A stretch of DNA of 64,000 nt from Blastomonas ursincola. GTDB taxonomy: Bacteria; Pseudomonadota; Alphaproteobacteria; Sphingomonadales; Sphingomonadaceae. The position numbers and the translations under genes were made by a program. Below are positions 54,976-64,000 of this stretch, piece after piece. Below the pieces are notes generated by a model that was not told the DNA's origin, did not search any database, and saw nothing but the letters and a program-made list of their open reading frames with translations. Positions within the stretch are counted from its first letter, which is position 1, and each line of letters opens with the position of its first letter. Location: assembly GCF_013607875.1 (NCBI RefSeq), contig NZ_VDES01000002.1, forward strand, positions 265,638 to 329,637, in the 5' to 3' direction.

Positions 54976-55877
54976 CACAGCCCCTCCGGATCGCTCAGCC
55001 CTGTGCGGCGGTGCGCGGCGACGAGCGTATTGCGCAGCAGGCAGGCGATGGTCATCGGGCCGACACCGCCGGGCACCGGGGTGATCGCGCCGGCCACGGC
55101 AGCGCATTCGTCATAGGCGCAGTCGCCGACCAGCTTGGTCTTGCCGGGCTCGGCACCGGGAACCCGATTGATGCCGACATCGATGACTGTCGCGCCCGGC
55201 TTGATCCAGTCGCCGCGGACCATCTCTGCGCGGCCCACGGCAGCGACGACGATATCGGCGAGCCGCACGATGGCGGGCAGGTCCTTGGTGCGGCTGTGCG
55301 CGATGGTCACGGTGCAGCTCTGCTGGAGAAGGAGTTGTGCCATCGGCTTGCCGACGATGTTCGACCGCCCGATCACCACCGCGTGCAGCCCGGAAAGGTC
55401 GCCCAGCACATCCTGCAGCAGCATCAGCGAGCCGAGCGGCGTGCAGGGCACCAGCGCCTCTTCGCCGACCGCGAGCCGCCCTGCGTTGACGACATGAAAG
55501 CCGTCGACATCCTTGGCCGGATCAATCGCCGCCAGCACCGCCTTGTCGTCGATATGGTCCGGCAGCGGCAGCTGCACAAGAATGCCGTCGACATTGTCGT
55601 CCGCGTTGAGCGCGGCGACCAGGTCTAGCAGGTCCTGCTGGCTGGTTTCGGCGGGCAGGCGATGCTCGAAGCTTTGCATTCCGGCCTCGAGCGTCGCCTT
55701 GTGCTTGGAGCGAACATAGACCTGGCTCGCCGGGTCTTCGCCCACCAGCACCACGGCCAGGCCGGGCGCGCGGCCCGCCTGTTCGACAAAGCTGGGGACA
55801 CGCGCGGCAAGACGCGCGCGCAAATCGGCCGCAAAGGCCTTTCCATCGATGATTTTGGCGCTGATCCGGGCTGTCAT
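54975..55877 (-). CDS. folD: Methylenetetrahydrofolate dehydrogenase/cyclohydrolase
   Basis: The 300-residue protein has the active Lys block [13 protein letters not shown], the [14 protein letters not shown] block, NADP loop [12 protein letters not shown] and VIDVGINR. It links methylene-THF and formyl-THF. Together with fhs elsewhere in the window it completes formate assimilation into the folate pool. It starts 60 bp after yggT. Confidence 0.96.
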   Translation of the reverse strand: MTARISAKIIDGKAFAADLRARLAARVPSFVEQAGRAPGLAVVLVGEDPASQVYVRSKHKATLEAGMQSFEHRLPAETSQQDLLDLVAALNADDNVDGILVQLPLPDHIDDKAVLAAIDPAKDVDGFHVVNAGRLAVGEEALVPCTPLGSLMLLQDVLGDLSGLHAVVIGRSNIVGKPMAQLLLQQSCTVTIAHSRTKDLPAIVRLADIVVAAVGRAEMVRGDWIKPGATVIDVGINRVPGAEPGKTKLVGDCAYDECAAVAGAITPVPGGVGPMTIACLLRNTLVAAHRRTGLSDPEGL

Positions 55878-55937
55878 GCCCTCGGCCCTAGCGGCAAATG
55901 GCCGTCAATGCCACAGCCGAGCGCGGAAATGTGCGCT

Positions 55938-56228
55938 TTAGGCGAACTGTTCCCAGAGCCTGGGGATGATCGAGTTGCGCAGGATCATCACGATCAGGAT
56001 CACCACCATCGGCGCCAGATCGATCATGCCGAGATCGGGCATGATCTTGCGCACCGGCCGATAGAGCGGCTCGGTGATCCGATGCAGCGATTCGACCAGC
56101 TGGCGAACCAGATCGTTCTGCATGCTGACGACGTTGAACGCGATCAGCCAGGACAGCACGATCTGGATGATGATGAACCAGGTCACCACCTGCAGGATGA
56201 TATCCAGGATTTCGAGCACGATCTGCAT
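55938..56228 (-). CDS. YggT family membrane protein
   Basis: The 96-residue protein has two hydrophobic helices and the YggT pattern LEILDIILQVVTWFIIIQIVL with IVLSWL and ITEPLYRPVRKIMPDLGMIDLAP. Function is not clear; relatives help cell-division or osmotic traits. It is part of the argB to folD operon. Confidence 0.88.
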   Translation of the reverse strand: MQIVLEILDIILQVVTWFIIIQIVLSWLIAFNVVSMQNDLVRQLVESLHRITEPLYRPVRKIMPDLGMIDLAPMVVILIVMILRNSIIPRLWEQFA

Positions 56229-56308
56229 GGGTCTCTCGCTATGGGCTTGTCGGAGATCTTGGGCCGGATATCTAGGACGATCCGGGGTGTATTACAAGAC
56301 TAAAACGG

Positions 56309-57205
56309 TTACGCGCGGATCAGCGTGCCGGCCCCGCGCGAGGTGAAGATTTCGAGCAGCATCGCATGCGGCACGCGGCCGTCGAGCACCACCGCCGCAT
56401 CGACTCCCTGTTCGACCGCATGGACGCAGGTCTCCAGCTTGGGGATCATGCCGCCGGTGATCGTGCCATCGGCGCGCAGCGCGGCAATGTCCTGCGGCGT
56501 GAGATCGGTGAGCAGCTGCTTGACCTTGTCGAGCACGCCCGCGACATCGGTGAGCAGGAACAGCCGCGATGCACCGAGCGCCGCCGCGACCGCGCCTGCC
56601 ATGGTGTCGGCGTTGATATTGTAGGTCTGGCCGTCCGGCCCGACGCCGATCGGCGAGACCACGGGAATCATGCCCGCATCCGAAATGGTCTTGAGCACGG
56701 TGCAGTCGATCGCTTCGGGCTCGCCGACGAAACCGAGGTCGATCGCGCGCTCGATATTGCTGTCGGGGTCGCGCATCGTGCGCTCGACCTTGGACGCGCG
56801 GACAAAACCGGCGTCCTTGCCGCTGATGCCGATCGCCTTGCCGCCGGCGGCCGCGATCCAGGTCACCAGTTCCTTGTTGATCGCGCCCAGCACCATCTCG
56901 GCGACATTGGCAGTCTCGCTGTCGGTGACGCGCAGCCCGTCGATGAATTCGGACACCACGCCCAGCCGCTTGAGCATCGCGCCGATCTGCGGCCCGCCGC
57001 CGTGCACCACCACCGGGTTGATGCCCACCGCCTTCAGCAGCACGATGTCCTCGGCAAAATCGCGCGCCAGCTCGGGATCGCCCATCGCATGGCCGCCATA
57101 TTTGACGACGAAGCTCTTGCCGGCATAGCGCTGCATGAACGGCAGCGCCTCGGTCAGCGTCTCTGCCTTGGCGAGCAGCGCGGGATCGTGAATGGTATCG
57201 CTCAT
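56309..57205 (-). CDS. argB: Acetylglutamate kinase
   Basis: The 298-residue protein has the amino-acid kinase motifs [19 protein letters not shown], and [18 protein letters not shown]. It phosphorylates N-acetylglutamate in arginine synthesis. ATG 57205 overlaps the transporter stop (ATGA); the long N-terminal extension in the same frame is out-of-frame transporter sequence. Confidence 0.95.
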   Translation of the reverse strand: MSDTIHDPALLAKAETLTEALPFMQRYAGKSFVVKYGGHAMGDPELARDFAEDIVLLKAVGINPVVVHGGGPQIGAMLKRLGVVSEFIDGLRVTDSETANVAEMVLGAINKELVTWIAAAGGKAIGISGKDAGFVRASKVERTMRDPDSNIERAIDLGFVGEPEAIDCTVLKTISDAGMIPVVSPIGVGPDGQTYNINADTMAGAVAAALGASRLFLLTDVAGVLDKVKQLLTDLTPQDIAALRADGTITGGMIPKLETCVHAVEQGVDAAVVLDGRVPHAMLLEIFTSRGAGTLIRA

Positions 57206-57846
57206 GCGTCGAGCCTTTTGCCCAGCCGGACGAAGAACACAATCAGGAACGGCACCAGCGCGACCGAAAGCGCGACCTTGGCGACCATCTGGCCGACCAG
57301 CAGCTGGCCGATCGGGAACACGCCGTAAAAGGCGATGGTGACGAAGATCAGCGTGTCGACGATCTGCGAGAGCGCCGAGGCGATCACCCCGCGCACTGCG
57401 AGGAACCGGCCCGGCATGTTCTGCAGCTTGGAAAAGATATAGACGTTGAGAAACTGCGAGACGCCATAGGCGCACACCCCTGCGGCCCAGATCCGCCCCG
57501 TCGCGCCCAGGATCAGCTGGATGGCCTTGGCGTTCTCTTCCGCCATGTCGGGTGAGGGCGGCAGCGACCAGACGATCCACGACAGCAGCATCGAGAAGAG
57601 CAGCGGCACGAAGCCGAACTTCACCAGGCTGTTCGCCGTATCGCGCCCGTGCAGTTCGGCGATCGCGCTCGACACCACGACCAGCAGCAGAAAGGCGAAG
57701 ATGCCCGCCTCGACCGCCAGCGGACCGATCGCCACCTGCTTGTTGCCGAGCACGCCCGCCAGGCATACCATGCCGCCATAGAAGACGGAGAGCACGAACA
57801 GCGAGCGGGGAATGCCGGGCGTTCCGGCAGGAGGAGAGGTCGTCAT
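57202..57846 (-). CDS. Queuosine precursor transporter (YhhQ/VUT family)
   Basis: The 214-residue protein has six or seven helices and family blocks such as [32 protein letters not shown] and [17 protein letters not shown]. YhhQ-type proteins import preQ0 or preQ1 for queuosine. The window also holds queG. ATG 57846 leads directly into the hydrophobic region; a longer start adds 21 residues. It is the first gene of a six-gene operon. Confidence 0.9.
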   Translation of the reverse strand: MTTSPPAGTPGIPRSLFVLSVFYGGMVCLAGVLGNKQVAIGPLAVEAGIFAFLLLVVVSSAIAELHGRDTANSLVKFGFVPLLFSMLLSWIVWSLPPSPDMAEENAKAIQLILGATGRIWAAGVCAYGVSQFLNVYIFSKLQNMPGRFLAVRGVIASALSQIVDTLIFVTIAFYGVFPIGQLLVGQMVAKVALSVALVPFLIVFFVRLGKRLDA

Positions 57847-57926
57847 GGGCCTTGCGGTAACGGCTTTTTGGGCCGGGGGGAAGAGGCGGTCTTGCGCCGC
57901 CGAGGTCACTGCTTCACAATCGCCGC

Positions 57927-58517
57927 ATGGCAGACTTTTCCGATGCGCTCAGCGAAAAACACCGCGCCTTCATCGCGCGCCAGCCGATCTTCTTCGTCGC
58001 GACCGCGGCCGATGGGGCGCGGATCAACCTGAGCCCCAAGGGCTATGATGCGTTTCGCGTGCTCAGCGACAAGCGCGTCGCCTATCTCGACCTCGGCGGA
58101 TCGGGCAACGAGACGCACGCGCATCTGGTCGCCGATGGCCGCATCACCATCATGTTCTGCGCGTTCGAGAATCCGGCGCTGATCCTGCGTATCTATGGGC
58201 GCGGCCGCCCGGTGCTGCCGCAGGATGCGGAGTGGGACGAGCTTGCCGCGCATTTCACCCTGATGCCCGGAACCCGGCAGATTTTCGACATCAGCGTCGA
58301 TAGCGTGCAGACCAGCTGCGGCTGGGGCGTGCCGGTCATGCAGATGGAACGCGAGCGCGAGACGCTGAAGAAGGCGCACCGGCAGATGGAGCCCGAGGCC
58401 TGGCTCGCCAGGACCGCGGGGCGCACCCGCTCGATCGACGGCCTGCCGACCACCCCGACCACGCGCTATTTCACCGATGCCCCGGAATTGACCGAACGGG
58501 CGGCGGATCGGGCGTGA
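57927..58517 (+). CDS. Pyridoxamine-5'-phosphate-oxidase-like FMN protein
   Basis: The 196-residue protein has the split-barrel PNPox-like fold: KHRAFIARQPIFFVATAA, INLSPKGYDAFRVL, and DLGGSGNETHAHL. It is a family of unassigned FMN or F420-type oxidoreductases and is shorter than PdxH. The stop overlaps the DUF2007 GTG start (GTGA). Confidence 0.85.
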   Translation: MADFSDALSEKHRAFIARQPIFFVATAADGARINLSPKGYDAFRVLSDKRVAYLDLGGSGNETHAHLVADGRITIMFCAFENPALILRIYGRGRPVLPQDAEWDELAAHFTLMPGTRQIFDISVDSVQTSCGWGVPVMQMERERETLKKAHRQMEPEAWLARTAGRTRSIDGLPTTPTTRYFTDAPELTERAADRA

Positions 58518-58723
58518 GTCTCAAGGCGATTGCCGAATATAGCGACCGGATCGAGGCGGAGATGGCGCGGCTGGCGCTCGCCGCCGAGGGGATCGACGCG
58601 CATGTCTTCGATGGCGGCATGGCAGGCCTTGGCCTGGGCTTCATGACGCCCGCGCGCCTGATGGTGCTGCCCGAGGATGCCGCCGAGGCGCGCATCGTGC
58701 TCGAAAAGCACGGCCAGGCCTGA
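58514..58723 (+). CDS. DUF2007 small protein
   Basis: The 69-residue product matches DUF2007 ([17 protein letters not shown], then [18 protein letters not shown]), a ferredoxin-like fold thought to be a signal or PII-linked domain. It starts with GTG overlapping the previous stop. Confidence 0.85.
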   Translation: MSLKAIAEYSDRIEAEMARLALAAEGIDAHVFDGGMAGLGLGFMTPARLMVLPEDAAEARIVLEKHGQA

Positions 58724-58742
58724 TCTTTGCACCAAAGCCCGA

Positions 58743-58771
58743 TTGCATGGGCCCGCCGGTTTTGATAATCG
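58743..58771 (+). promoter_or_regulatory. Likely leaderless promoter of the zf-CHCC gene
   Basis: TTGCAT, 17 bp, TAATCG, then 7 bp to ATG 58779. Confidence 0.45.
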
Positions 58772-58778
58772 CGCAGCC

Positions 58779-58979
58779 ATGATCACACCGCCCGAAACCG
58801 TCCGCACCACCTCTGCCCGTGTCGCCTGCGATGGCGCCAGCGATATTCGCGGTGGCGCAGCGCTGGGTCATCCGCGGGTCTGGCTACAGATCGACGAAAA
58901 GGGCTATGTCGAATGCGGCTATTGCGACCGCCGCTTCGTGCTGATCGGCGGCCCGGCGGACGCGCAGGAAGCCGCCTGA
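58779..58979 (+). CDS. Zinc-finger (zf-CHCC) protein
   Basis: The 66-residue protein has the CHCC zinc pattern [29 protein letters not shown], the bacterial homologue of the NDUFS6 C-terminal domain of complex I. Members are linked with respiratory-chain assembly. It is preceded by a leaderless-type promoter. Confidence 0.9.
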   Translation: MITPPETVRTTSARVACDGASDIRGGAALGHPRVWLQIDEKGYVECGYCDRRFVLIGGPADAQEAA

Positions 58980-59309
58980 TTCGCCAAGGCGCTCCGGCGT
59001 CCCGCGAATTTCCTTGCTATTTCGCGGGCTTTCCACCATATGCCGCTCCAAGCAGCGCGCCTTGGCACGGGAATCCTTCCCAATGCCCCTTATGAACCGG
59101 CAGCGTGAACTTCGTTCCAGCCCCGCCCCAAGGGCAGGCTGGCGATAGGCCGGGTCCTGAAACCCCGCTGCTTATATTCCCGAACATCCCAATTCACGCG
59201 GGGCGTTTTCCTGAAGTTTCCGGAACCTTCCGGCGGCTTCTGAACCCCGCAATGCGCGCGCCGCCCGATAGGGGCGAGGTTCGCGCGTTGCTCTTGTTGA
59301 AGAGTAAAT
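58980..59309. other. 330-bp upstream region of the DEAD-box gene
   Basis: There is no supported gene here. It holds a TTCCGG-rich inverted segment (59217-59240) and is probably the promoter and long 5' UTR of the helicase. A sequence resembling a sigma-54 -24 box (CTTGGCACG near 59060) lacks the -12 GC. Confidence 0.4.
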
Positions 59310-60689
59310 ATGTCCTATTTTCATGAACTTGGCCTGGCCGATCCGATCCTTCGTGCGCTCGATTCGAAGGGCTATGATACGCCCACGCCGATCCAGCGCG
59401 ACGCCATCCCGGCCTTGCTCGAAGGCCGCGACCTGCTGGGCATCGCCCAGACCGGTACCGGCAAGACCGCAGCCTTTTCGCTGCCCTCGCTGCATCACCT
59501 GGCCAAGGAGGCCAAGGGCCGCAGCCATCGCGGTGTCCGCATGCTGGTCTTGTCGCCGACGCGCGAACTTGCCGCGCAGATTGCAGAGAACATGCGCGTC
59601 TATGCCCGCTATCTCAACCTTTCGGTCAATTGCGTTTTCGGCGGCGTGCCAATCAACCAGCAGAAGCGCAAGCTTCAGGCCGGCACCGACGTGCTCGTCG
59701 CGACGCCGGGCCGCCTGCTCGACCTGATCGAGCAGCGCGCGATCACGCTCGAGAATGTCGAGATCTTCGTGCTCGACGAGGCCGACCAGATGATGGATCT
59801 CGGGTTCATCGTGCCCCTGAAGCGCATCGCCTCGATGTTGCCCAAGCAGCGCCAGAGCCTGTTCTTCTCCGCGACCATGCCCAAGGCGATTGCCGAACTT
59901 GGCGCGCGCTTCCTCAACAACCCCGTGCGGGTCGAGGTCGCGCCGCAATCGACCACCGCCGAGCGGGTCGAGCAGTACGTGACCTTTGTCAGCCAGAGCG
60001 AGAAGCAAGCGCTGCTGACGCTGAAGCTGCGCGAGATCAAGCCCGAGCGCGCGCTCGTCTTCACCCGCACCAAGCATGGCGCGGACAAGGTGGTGCGCGT
60101 GCTGGCGGGGGCGGGCATCCGGTCTGCCGCGATCCATGGCAACAAGAGCCAGTCGCAGCGCACCGCCGCGCTCGCTGCGTTCAAGGATGGTGAGATCAAG
60201 GTGCTGATCGCGACCGATATCGCCGCGCGCGGGATCGACATTAACGGCGTCAGCCATGTGTTCAACTATGACCTGCCCAATGTGCCCGAGCAGTACGTCC
60301 ACCGCATCGGTCGTACCGCGCGCAATGGTGCCGACGGCATCGCGATCGCGTTCGTTAGCAATGACGAGCGGCCGCTGCTCAAGGACATCGAGAAGCTGAC
60401 CAAGGTCAAGCCGGTGCCGATGCCGTTGCCCAAGGGCTTTACCGAGGCCGCAGCCCAGCTGCCGCCCCCGGCCAAGGCGCCCGAGCGCCCGGCCCAGGGT
60501 CGCGGCGGCGAGCGCGGCGCGTCCGGCGGTCGCAACTATGGTCCCAAGCGCGATGGCGAGGGCGGCAATCGTCGCCGGCGTCGTCCCGGTGGCGGTGGCG
60601 GTCGTTCGGGTGGCGGTGGCCGTCCCGGCGGCGGTGGCGGTGGTGCCCGTGTCGGCGCGCACAAGGACAGCGTGAAGCGCGTGGGTTGA
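59310..60689 (+). CDS. DEAD-box RNA helicase (RhlE-like)
   Basis: The 459-residue protein has Q motif, Walker A AQTGTGKTA, DEAD in VLDEADQM, SAT (FSATMP), RGIDI and HRIGRTARNG. A C-terminal tail from about residue 385 is Arg/Gly-rich (repeated GGRSGG units), a usual RNA-binding tail. It remodels ribosomal or structured RNA, often in cold. It ends at a bidirectional terminator. Confidence 0.93.
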   Translation: MSYFHELGLADPILRALDSKGYDTPTPIQRDAIPALLEGRDLLGIAQTGTGKTAAFSLPSLHHLAKEAKGRSHRGVRMLVLSPTRELAAQIAENMRVYARYLNLSVNCVFGGVPINQQKRKLQAGTDVLVATPGRLLDLIEQRAITLENVEIFVLDEADQMMDLGFIVPLKRIASMLPKQRQSLFFSATMPKAIAELGARFLNNPVRVEVAPQSTTAERVEQYVTFVSQSEKQALLTLKLREIKPERALVFTRTKHGADKVVRVLAGAGIRSAAIHGNKSQSQRTAALAAFKDGEIKVLIATDIAARGIDINGVSHVFNYDLPNVPEQYVHRIGRTARNGADGIAIAFVSNDERPLLKDIEKLTKVKPVPMPLPKGFTEAAAQLPPPAKAPERPAQGRGGERGASGGRNYGPKRDGEGGNRRRRRPGGGGGRSGGGGRPGGGGGGARVGAHKDSVKRVG

Positions 60690-60693
60690 TCTT

Positions 60694-60730
60694 AAATCCT
60701 CCCCGAGACAAGCTCGGGGAGGATTTTTAT
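60694..60730. terminator. Bidirectional terminator between helicase and msrB
   Basis: AAATCCTCCCCGAG pairs with CTCGGGGAGGATTT, followed by TT, between two convergent genes. Confidence 0.85.
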
Positions 60731-61236
60731 GTGGCACTCGGCCGGAACAGCATCGCATCGCCGTTCATGCAATAGCGCAGGCCCGTAGGCTTCGGCCCGT
60801 CCTCGAACACATGGCCGAGATGCCCGCCGCACCGCCTGCAGTGCACTTCGGTGCGCGGATAGCCGAGCAGCGTGTCGGTGCTGGTGCCCACAGCTCTGGG
60901 CAGCGGCGCGTAGAAGCTCGGCCAGCCGGTGCCGCTTTCATATTTGGTCTTGGAGGAAAACAGCGGCAGCTGGCATCCGGCGCACAGGAAGGTGCCTGCG
61001 CGCTTTTCCTTGTTCAGCGGGCTGGTGAAGGGCCGTTCGGTCCCTTCCTGGCGAAGCACATAATATTGATCCGCTGTCAGCTGCTGCTTCCACTGCGCAT
61101 CGGTCTTGGTGATCTCGAACTTGCCCTTGGCGCGCGCGGTGGCAGCGCCGAAGGAGAAGTTCGCAAGACCGAACAGCCCGAGGCCGGCGGCCCCGAGCAG
61201 TCCGGCGTTCAGAAATTCGCGTCGTTGCATCGTCAC
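60727..61236 (-). CDS. msrB: Tat-exported peptide-methionine (R)-S-oxide reductase
   Basis: The 169-residue protein begins with a Tat signal (RREFLNAGLLGAAGLGLFG) and then a complete MsrB: zinc pairs CAGC and CRRC, GTGWPSF, and the catalytic Cys of RYCMNGDAM. The usual end is RYCxNSxxL; here Ser is Gly. Export by Tat with the zinc already bound fits a periplasmic enzyme that repairs oxidised methionine, as for MsrB forms of other sphingomonads. Confidence 0.92.
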   Translation of the reverse strand: MTMQRREFLNAGLLGAAGLGLFGLANFSFGAATARAKGKFEITKTDAQWKQQLTADQYYVLRQEGTERPFTSPLNKEKRAGTFLCAGCQLPLFSSKTKYESGTGWPSFYAPLPRAVGTSTDTLLGYPRTEVHCRRCGGHLGHVFEDGPKPTGLRYCMNGDAMLFRPSAT

Positions 61237-61308
61237 GTCCCCGTGTCATCGTCCGGCCCGTTACGCCGGTCAGGATGCCATAGTTACGCGCGCGCCGCCA
61301 ACGCGGCT

Positions 61309-62547
61309 TCAATATTTGCTTAAGGACACCTGCATCGAGCGATAGCCGTGGACGAAACAGGCGCGCACGCGCACCGGCTCCTCGAGCACGTTCACCCGCA
61401 TCCGGCGCTTGGCCATTTCCTCGAGCAGGATGGCGATCTGCAGTTCGGCAAGGCGCGCGCCGACGCAGCGGTGAATGCCATAGCCGAACGCGAGGTGTCG
61501 CCGCGCATTCTCGCGATCGACGATGATCTTGTCGGCATCCTCGAACACGCTCTCGTCGCGATTGCCCGAAATGTACCACAAGGCGAGCTTGTCGCCCTTC
61601 TTGATGGTCTTGCCGAACAGGTCGTAATCCTCGAGCGCGGTGCGGCGCATATGCGCGAGCGGGGTCTGCCAGCGGATGATTTCCTGCACCGCATTGGGGA
61701 TCAGTTCGGGATTCTGCTCGAGCTTCTCGCGCTGGTCGGGGAATTGCTGCAGGCCATAGACCAGCCCCGACATCGAATTGCGCGTCGTGTCGTTACCGCC
61801 GACGATCAGCAGGATGAGGTTCCCCATGAACTCGAACTCGTCCATCTCGCTCATCGCGTCCGAATGGATCATCATCGAGATGAGGTCGGGCGTGGGCTCG
61901 GCGTTGATCTTGGCATCCCACAGCTTCTTGAAATAGGCGCCCATCTCGTAAAGGTGCTTGAGCCGCTCCTGGCGCAGCTCCTCGCTGTGCACGAGCTCGA
62001 TATCGCCCGCCCAGTCGGACCATTCGGTGAGCTTGCGGCGGTCCTCCCAGGGAAAGTCGAACAGGATCGCGAGCATCTGCGTGGTCAGCTCGATCGAGAC
62101 CTTGTCGACCCAGTCGAACGGCTGGTCCCAGGGCAGGCCGTCGAGAATCTCGGCGGTGCGGCGGCGGATGTCGTCCGACATGCGCTTCATCTCGGTCGGG
62201 GTGAAGGCGGGCGCGACGGTTCGGCGCTGGCCGGTATGCTTGGGCCGGTCCATCGCGATGAACATCGGCATCACCAGCTCGGTGCCGTCATCGATCCGGT
62301 CGGCCAGCGTGATGCCGCCATGTTCGTAGGACGAGGAGAAGATCTCGGGCAGGGCCTCGACATGCTGGATCGCCTTGTGGCTGGTGACGTTCCAGAAATT
62401 GCCGAACATGCCGTTTTCGGTCCAGTGGATCGGATCGAGCTCGCGCATCTGGCGGAACGGCTCCTGCCAGCGGTCTTCGACATACCAGCTGGCATCGCTC
62501 ATGTCGTAATTCAGCGCGGCGCCGGGTTCTTTCAAAACGGTGGCCAT
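61309..62547 (-). CDS. Cytochrome P450, CYP153-like
   Basis: The 412-residue protein has the I-helix motif GGNDTTRN, the ExxR in the K helix and the heme loop FGYGIHRCVGARLAE with Cys361. The pattern VGGNDTTRNSMSG and the N-terminal part (MRELDPIHWTENGMFGNFW) are like CYP153 alkane or fatty-acid hydroxylases. The ferredoxin and reductase it needs are not adjacent. GAAGGAG lies 8 bp before ATG 62547. Confidence 0.88.
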   Translation of the reverse strand: MATVLKEPGAALNYDMSDASWYVEDRWQEPFRQMRELDPIHWTENGMFGNFWNVTSHKAIQHVEALPEIFSSSYEHGGITLADRIDDGTELVMPMFIAMDRPKHTGQRRTVAPAFTPTEMKRMSDDIRRRTAEILDGLPWDQPFDWVDKVSIELTTQMLAILFDFPWEDRRKLTEWSDWAGDIELVHSEELRQERLKHLYEMGAYFKKLWDAKINAEPTPDLISMMIHSDAMSEMDEFEFMGNLILLIVGGNDTTRNSMSGLVYGLQQFPDQREKLEQNPELIPNAVQEIIRWQTPLAHMRRTALEDYDLFGKTIKKGDKLALWYISGNRDESVFEDADKIIVDRENARRHLAFGYGIHRCVGARLAELQIAILLEEMAKRRMRVNVLEEPVRVRACFVHGYRSMQVSLSKY

Positions 62548-62865
62548 GGCTCTCTCCTTCGATGCAACCCGGCCCGACAGGGTCCGGTGCAATGTCGTCC
62601 GGGACCGGGGCTTGCGAAGTCCCCGCAGGTGCCGCGTTCTCGCGATCTGTCGGACGGAAGGTCTCACCTTGCTGACAGCTTTGTCAATAGGGTTTCGATC
62701 TGAAACCGATAAGGCGCCGCGAGCCATCGGCAAGGCCTTGGCGACGAACGCAAAAAAACGGCCGGGATGTTGCCATCCCGGCCTTGAGTTGTCAGTTCGC
62801 AGGAGGAACCTCTGGAGGTCTGCGCCGGGTGCTAGCTGTTCCCGCCGCAGACCAAACTCGTGAAA
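62548..62865. other. Region between the P450 and amt genes
   Basis: No gene is visible in these 318 bp. The minus-strand terminator of amt lies at 62752-62787, and the P450 promoter must lie in 62560-62750. Confidence 0.5.
62752..62787 (-). terminator. Terminator downstream of amt
   Basis: GGCCGGGATG pairs with CATCCCGGCC around four bases and is followed on the minus strand by GTTTTTTT. Confidence 0.85.
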
Positions 62866-64000
62866 TCAGTAGTTATAGGCGCGCTCTCCATGTTCGGAGA
62901 TGTCGAGCCCGGCCTGCTCGACCTCTTCGGAGGGACGCAGACCGATGGTGAACTTGAGTGCGTAGAAGAGCACGGCGGAGACCAGGCCCGACCAGAGGAT
63001 GGTGATGCCCACCGCCTTGATCTGGGTGATGACCTGTGCGGCCATGTCATATTCGCCCACGCCTGCCGGGAAGACGGTGTAGTCGAAGAAGCCCTGGCCA
63101 CCGAGCGCCGGGTCGGCGACGATGCCGGTGCCGATCGCGCCGATGATGCCGCCGACACAGTGCACGCCGAACACATCGAGCGAGTCGTCATAGCCGAGCT
63201 TGTTCTTCACCGTGGTGACGAAGAAGAAGCAGACGATCGAGGCGGCGAAGCCGAGCAGGATCGAGGTCATCGGCGCGGCCAGACCCGAAGCCGGGGTGAT
63301 GGCGACGAGGCCTGCAACCGCACCGGTGGCAGCGCCCAGCAACGAGGGCTTTTTGTGGACGATCTGTTCGATCACGGCCCAGGCGACGGTGGCGGCGGCA
63401 GTGGCGACGAAGGTGTTGATGAAGGCGACGGCGGTGACGCCATTGGCTTCCAGGTTGGAGCCGGCGTTGAAGCCGAACCAGCCCACCCACAGCAGCGAGG
63501 CACCGATCATGGTCATCACCAGCGAATGCGGCGGCATGTTCTCGGTGCGGTAGCCCAGGCGCTTGCCGATCACGAGGCAGCCGACGAGCCCTGCGATACC
63601 GGCATTGATGTGCACCACGGTGCCACCGGCGAAGTCGAGCGCACCCATGCCCCAGAGCAGACCGGTGTCGGTCGGCGCGTCAGGCAGGAAGTCCGGTCCA
63701 GCCCAGTACCACACCATGTGCGCGACCGGGAAATAGGCGAGCGTCAGCCACAGCACCGTGAAGATGATCAGCGGGGTGAACTTCACGCGCTCGGCAAAGG
63801 CCCCGACGATCAGCGCCGGCGTGATGCATGCGAAGGTCATCTGGAACACCACGAAGGCCAGCTCGGGAATATAGACGTTGTTCGAGAAGGTCGCGGCAAA
63901 GGTGGTGCCGTCGACGCCCGCCAGGAACGCCTTGGACAGGCCGCCAATATAGGGCGATCCGCTGGTGAAGGCGAGGCTGTAGCCCCAGCTGACCCAGACG
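62866..64000 (-). CDS. amt: Ammonium transporter, C-terminal part (cut by window edge)
   Basis: About 378 residues are visible. Amt features are present: VWYWAGPDFL, GALDFAGGTVVHINAG, the pore His in DVFGVHCVGG, and membrane helices throughout. The frame remains open to base 63999 (VWVSWGYSLAF at the edge), so the N terminus is outside. It moves ammonium or ammonia across the inner membrane. A glnK partner would be expected upstream or just beyond the edge. Confidence 0.93.
   Translation of the reverse strand, partial: VWVSWGYSLAFTSGSPYIGGLSKAFLAGVDGTTFAATFSNNVYIPELAFVVFQMTFACITPALIVGAFAERVKFTPLIIFTVLWLTLAYFPVAHMVWYWAGPDFLPDAPTDTGLLWGMGALDFAGGTVVHINAGIAGLVGCLVIGKRLGYRTENMPPHSLVMTMIGASLLWVGWFGFNAGSNLEANGVTAVAFINTFVATAAATVAWAVIEQIVHKKPSLLGAATGAVAGLVAITPASGLAAPMTSILLGFAASIVCFFFVTTVKNKLGYDDSLDVFGVHCVGGIIGAIGTGIVADPALGGQGFFDYTVFPAGVGEYDMAAQVITQIKAVGITILWSGLVSAVLFYALKFTIGLRPSEEVEQAGLDISEHGERAYNY

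Noticed and set aside
59060-59085. Second sigma-54 promoter (CTTGGCACG)
   Set aside because: The -12 GC is missing at the required spacing.

Overview
The window is GC-rich chromosomal DNA with the gene content of a sphingomonad (Alphaproteobacteria, Sphingomonadales). Four things point there: an Atm1-type exporter close to that of Novosphingobium, a single-copy lysine pathway through dapD and dapE, a Fur-type TonB heme-receptor locus, and a perfect EcfG-type general-stress promoter (GGAAC-N16-CGTT). Genes are dense, many start and stop codons overlap (ATGA, TGATG, TAATG), and most of the window is housekeeping. No rRNA, tRNA, CRISPR array, prophage or insertion sequence was seen.

Layout. 1-3.3 kb: membrane-protease quality control (hflK end, hflC, Do-like protease). 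3.5-11 kb: acetoacetyl-CoA reductase, an ABC-2 exporter pair, queG, a HAD nucleotidase, dapD, and gltX translationally coupled to a VapBC-type toxin-antitoxin module. 11-16 kb: nadE, prs, cupin lipoprotein, arylamine N-acetyltransferase, hisN-like phosphatase. 16-20 kb: iron/heme receptor and DUF6607 partner, cupin. 20-25 kb: dapE and the atm1 operon with a DUF442 phosphatase-like lipoprotein. 25-27.7 kb: a membrane winged-helix/TPR regulator followed by a sigma-54-type promoter and four tandem, uncharged 27-35 residue peptides (the most unusual locus here). 27.7-33.5 kb: metX-metW-FAD oxidoreductase, formate-THF ligase, OmpA and FecR envelope proteins. 33.5-38.6 kb: RsbW-like kinase, frameshifted AraC regulator, a candidate sRNA, DUF885 peptidase, pyrD, Fur-box DUF2061. 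38.6-45.7 kb: ggt, a LytS/LytTR two-component pair, L,D-transpeptidase, ribA, xth. 46-52.8 kb: lolA, rpmG, a variant UPF0016 protein, Dps and a stress-promoter-driven autotransporter serine protease. 53.6-57.8 kb: a six-gene operon (queuosine-precursor transporter, argB, yggT, folD, unknown, marC). 57.9-64 kb: PNPox-family protein, DUF2007, zf-CHCC, DEAD-box helicase, Tat-exported MsrB, a CYP153-like P450 and the end of an ammonium transporter.

Intergenic DNA carries several families of palindromic repeats, including an 82-bp two-palindrome element present three times at identical length and a pair of long hairpins bounded by CTAGTGG. Several genes have a -10 hexamer exactly 7 nt before the ATG, suggesting leaderless transcription. 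All function calls come from reading translations; no database search was run.
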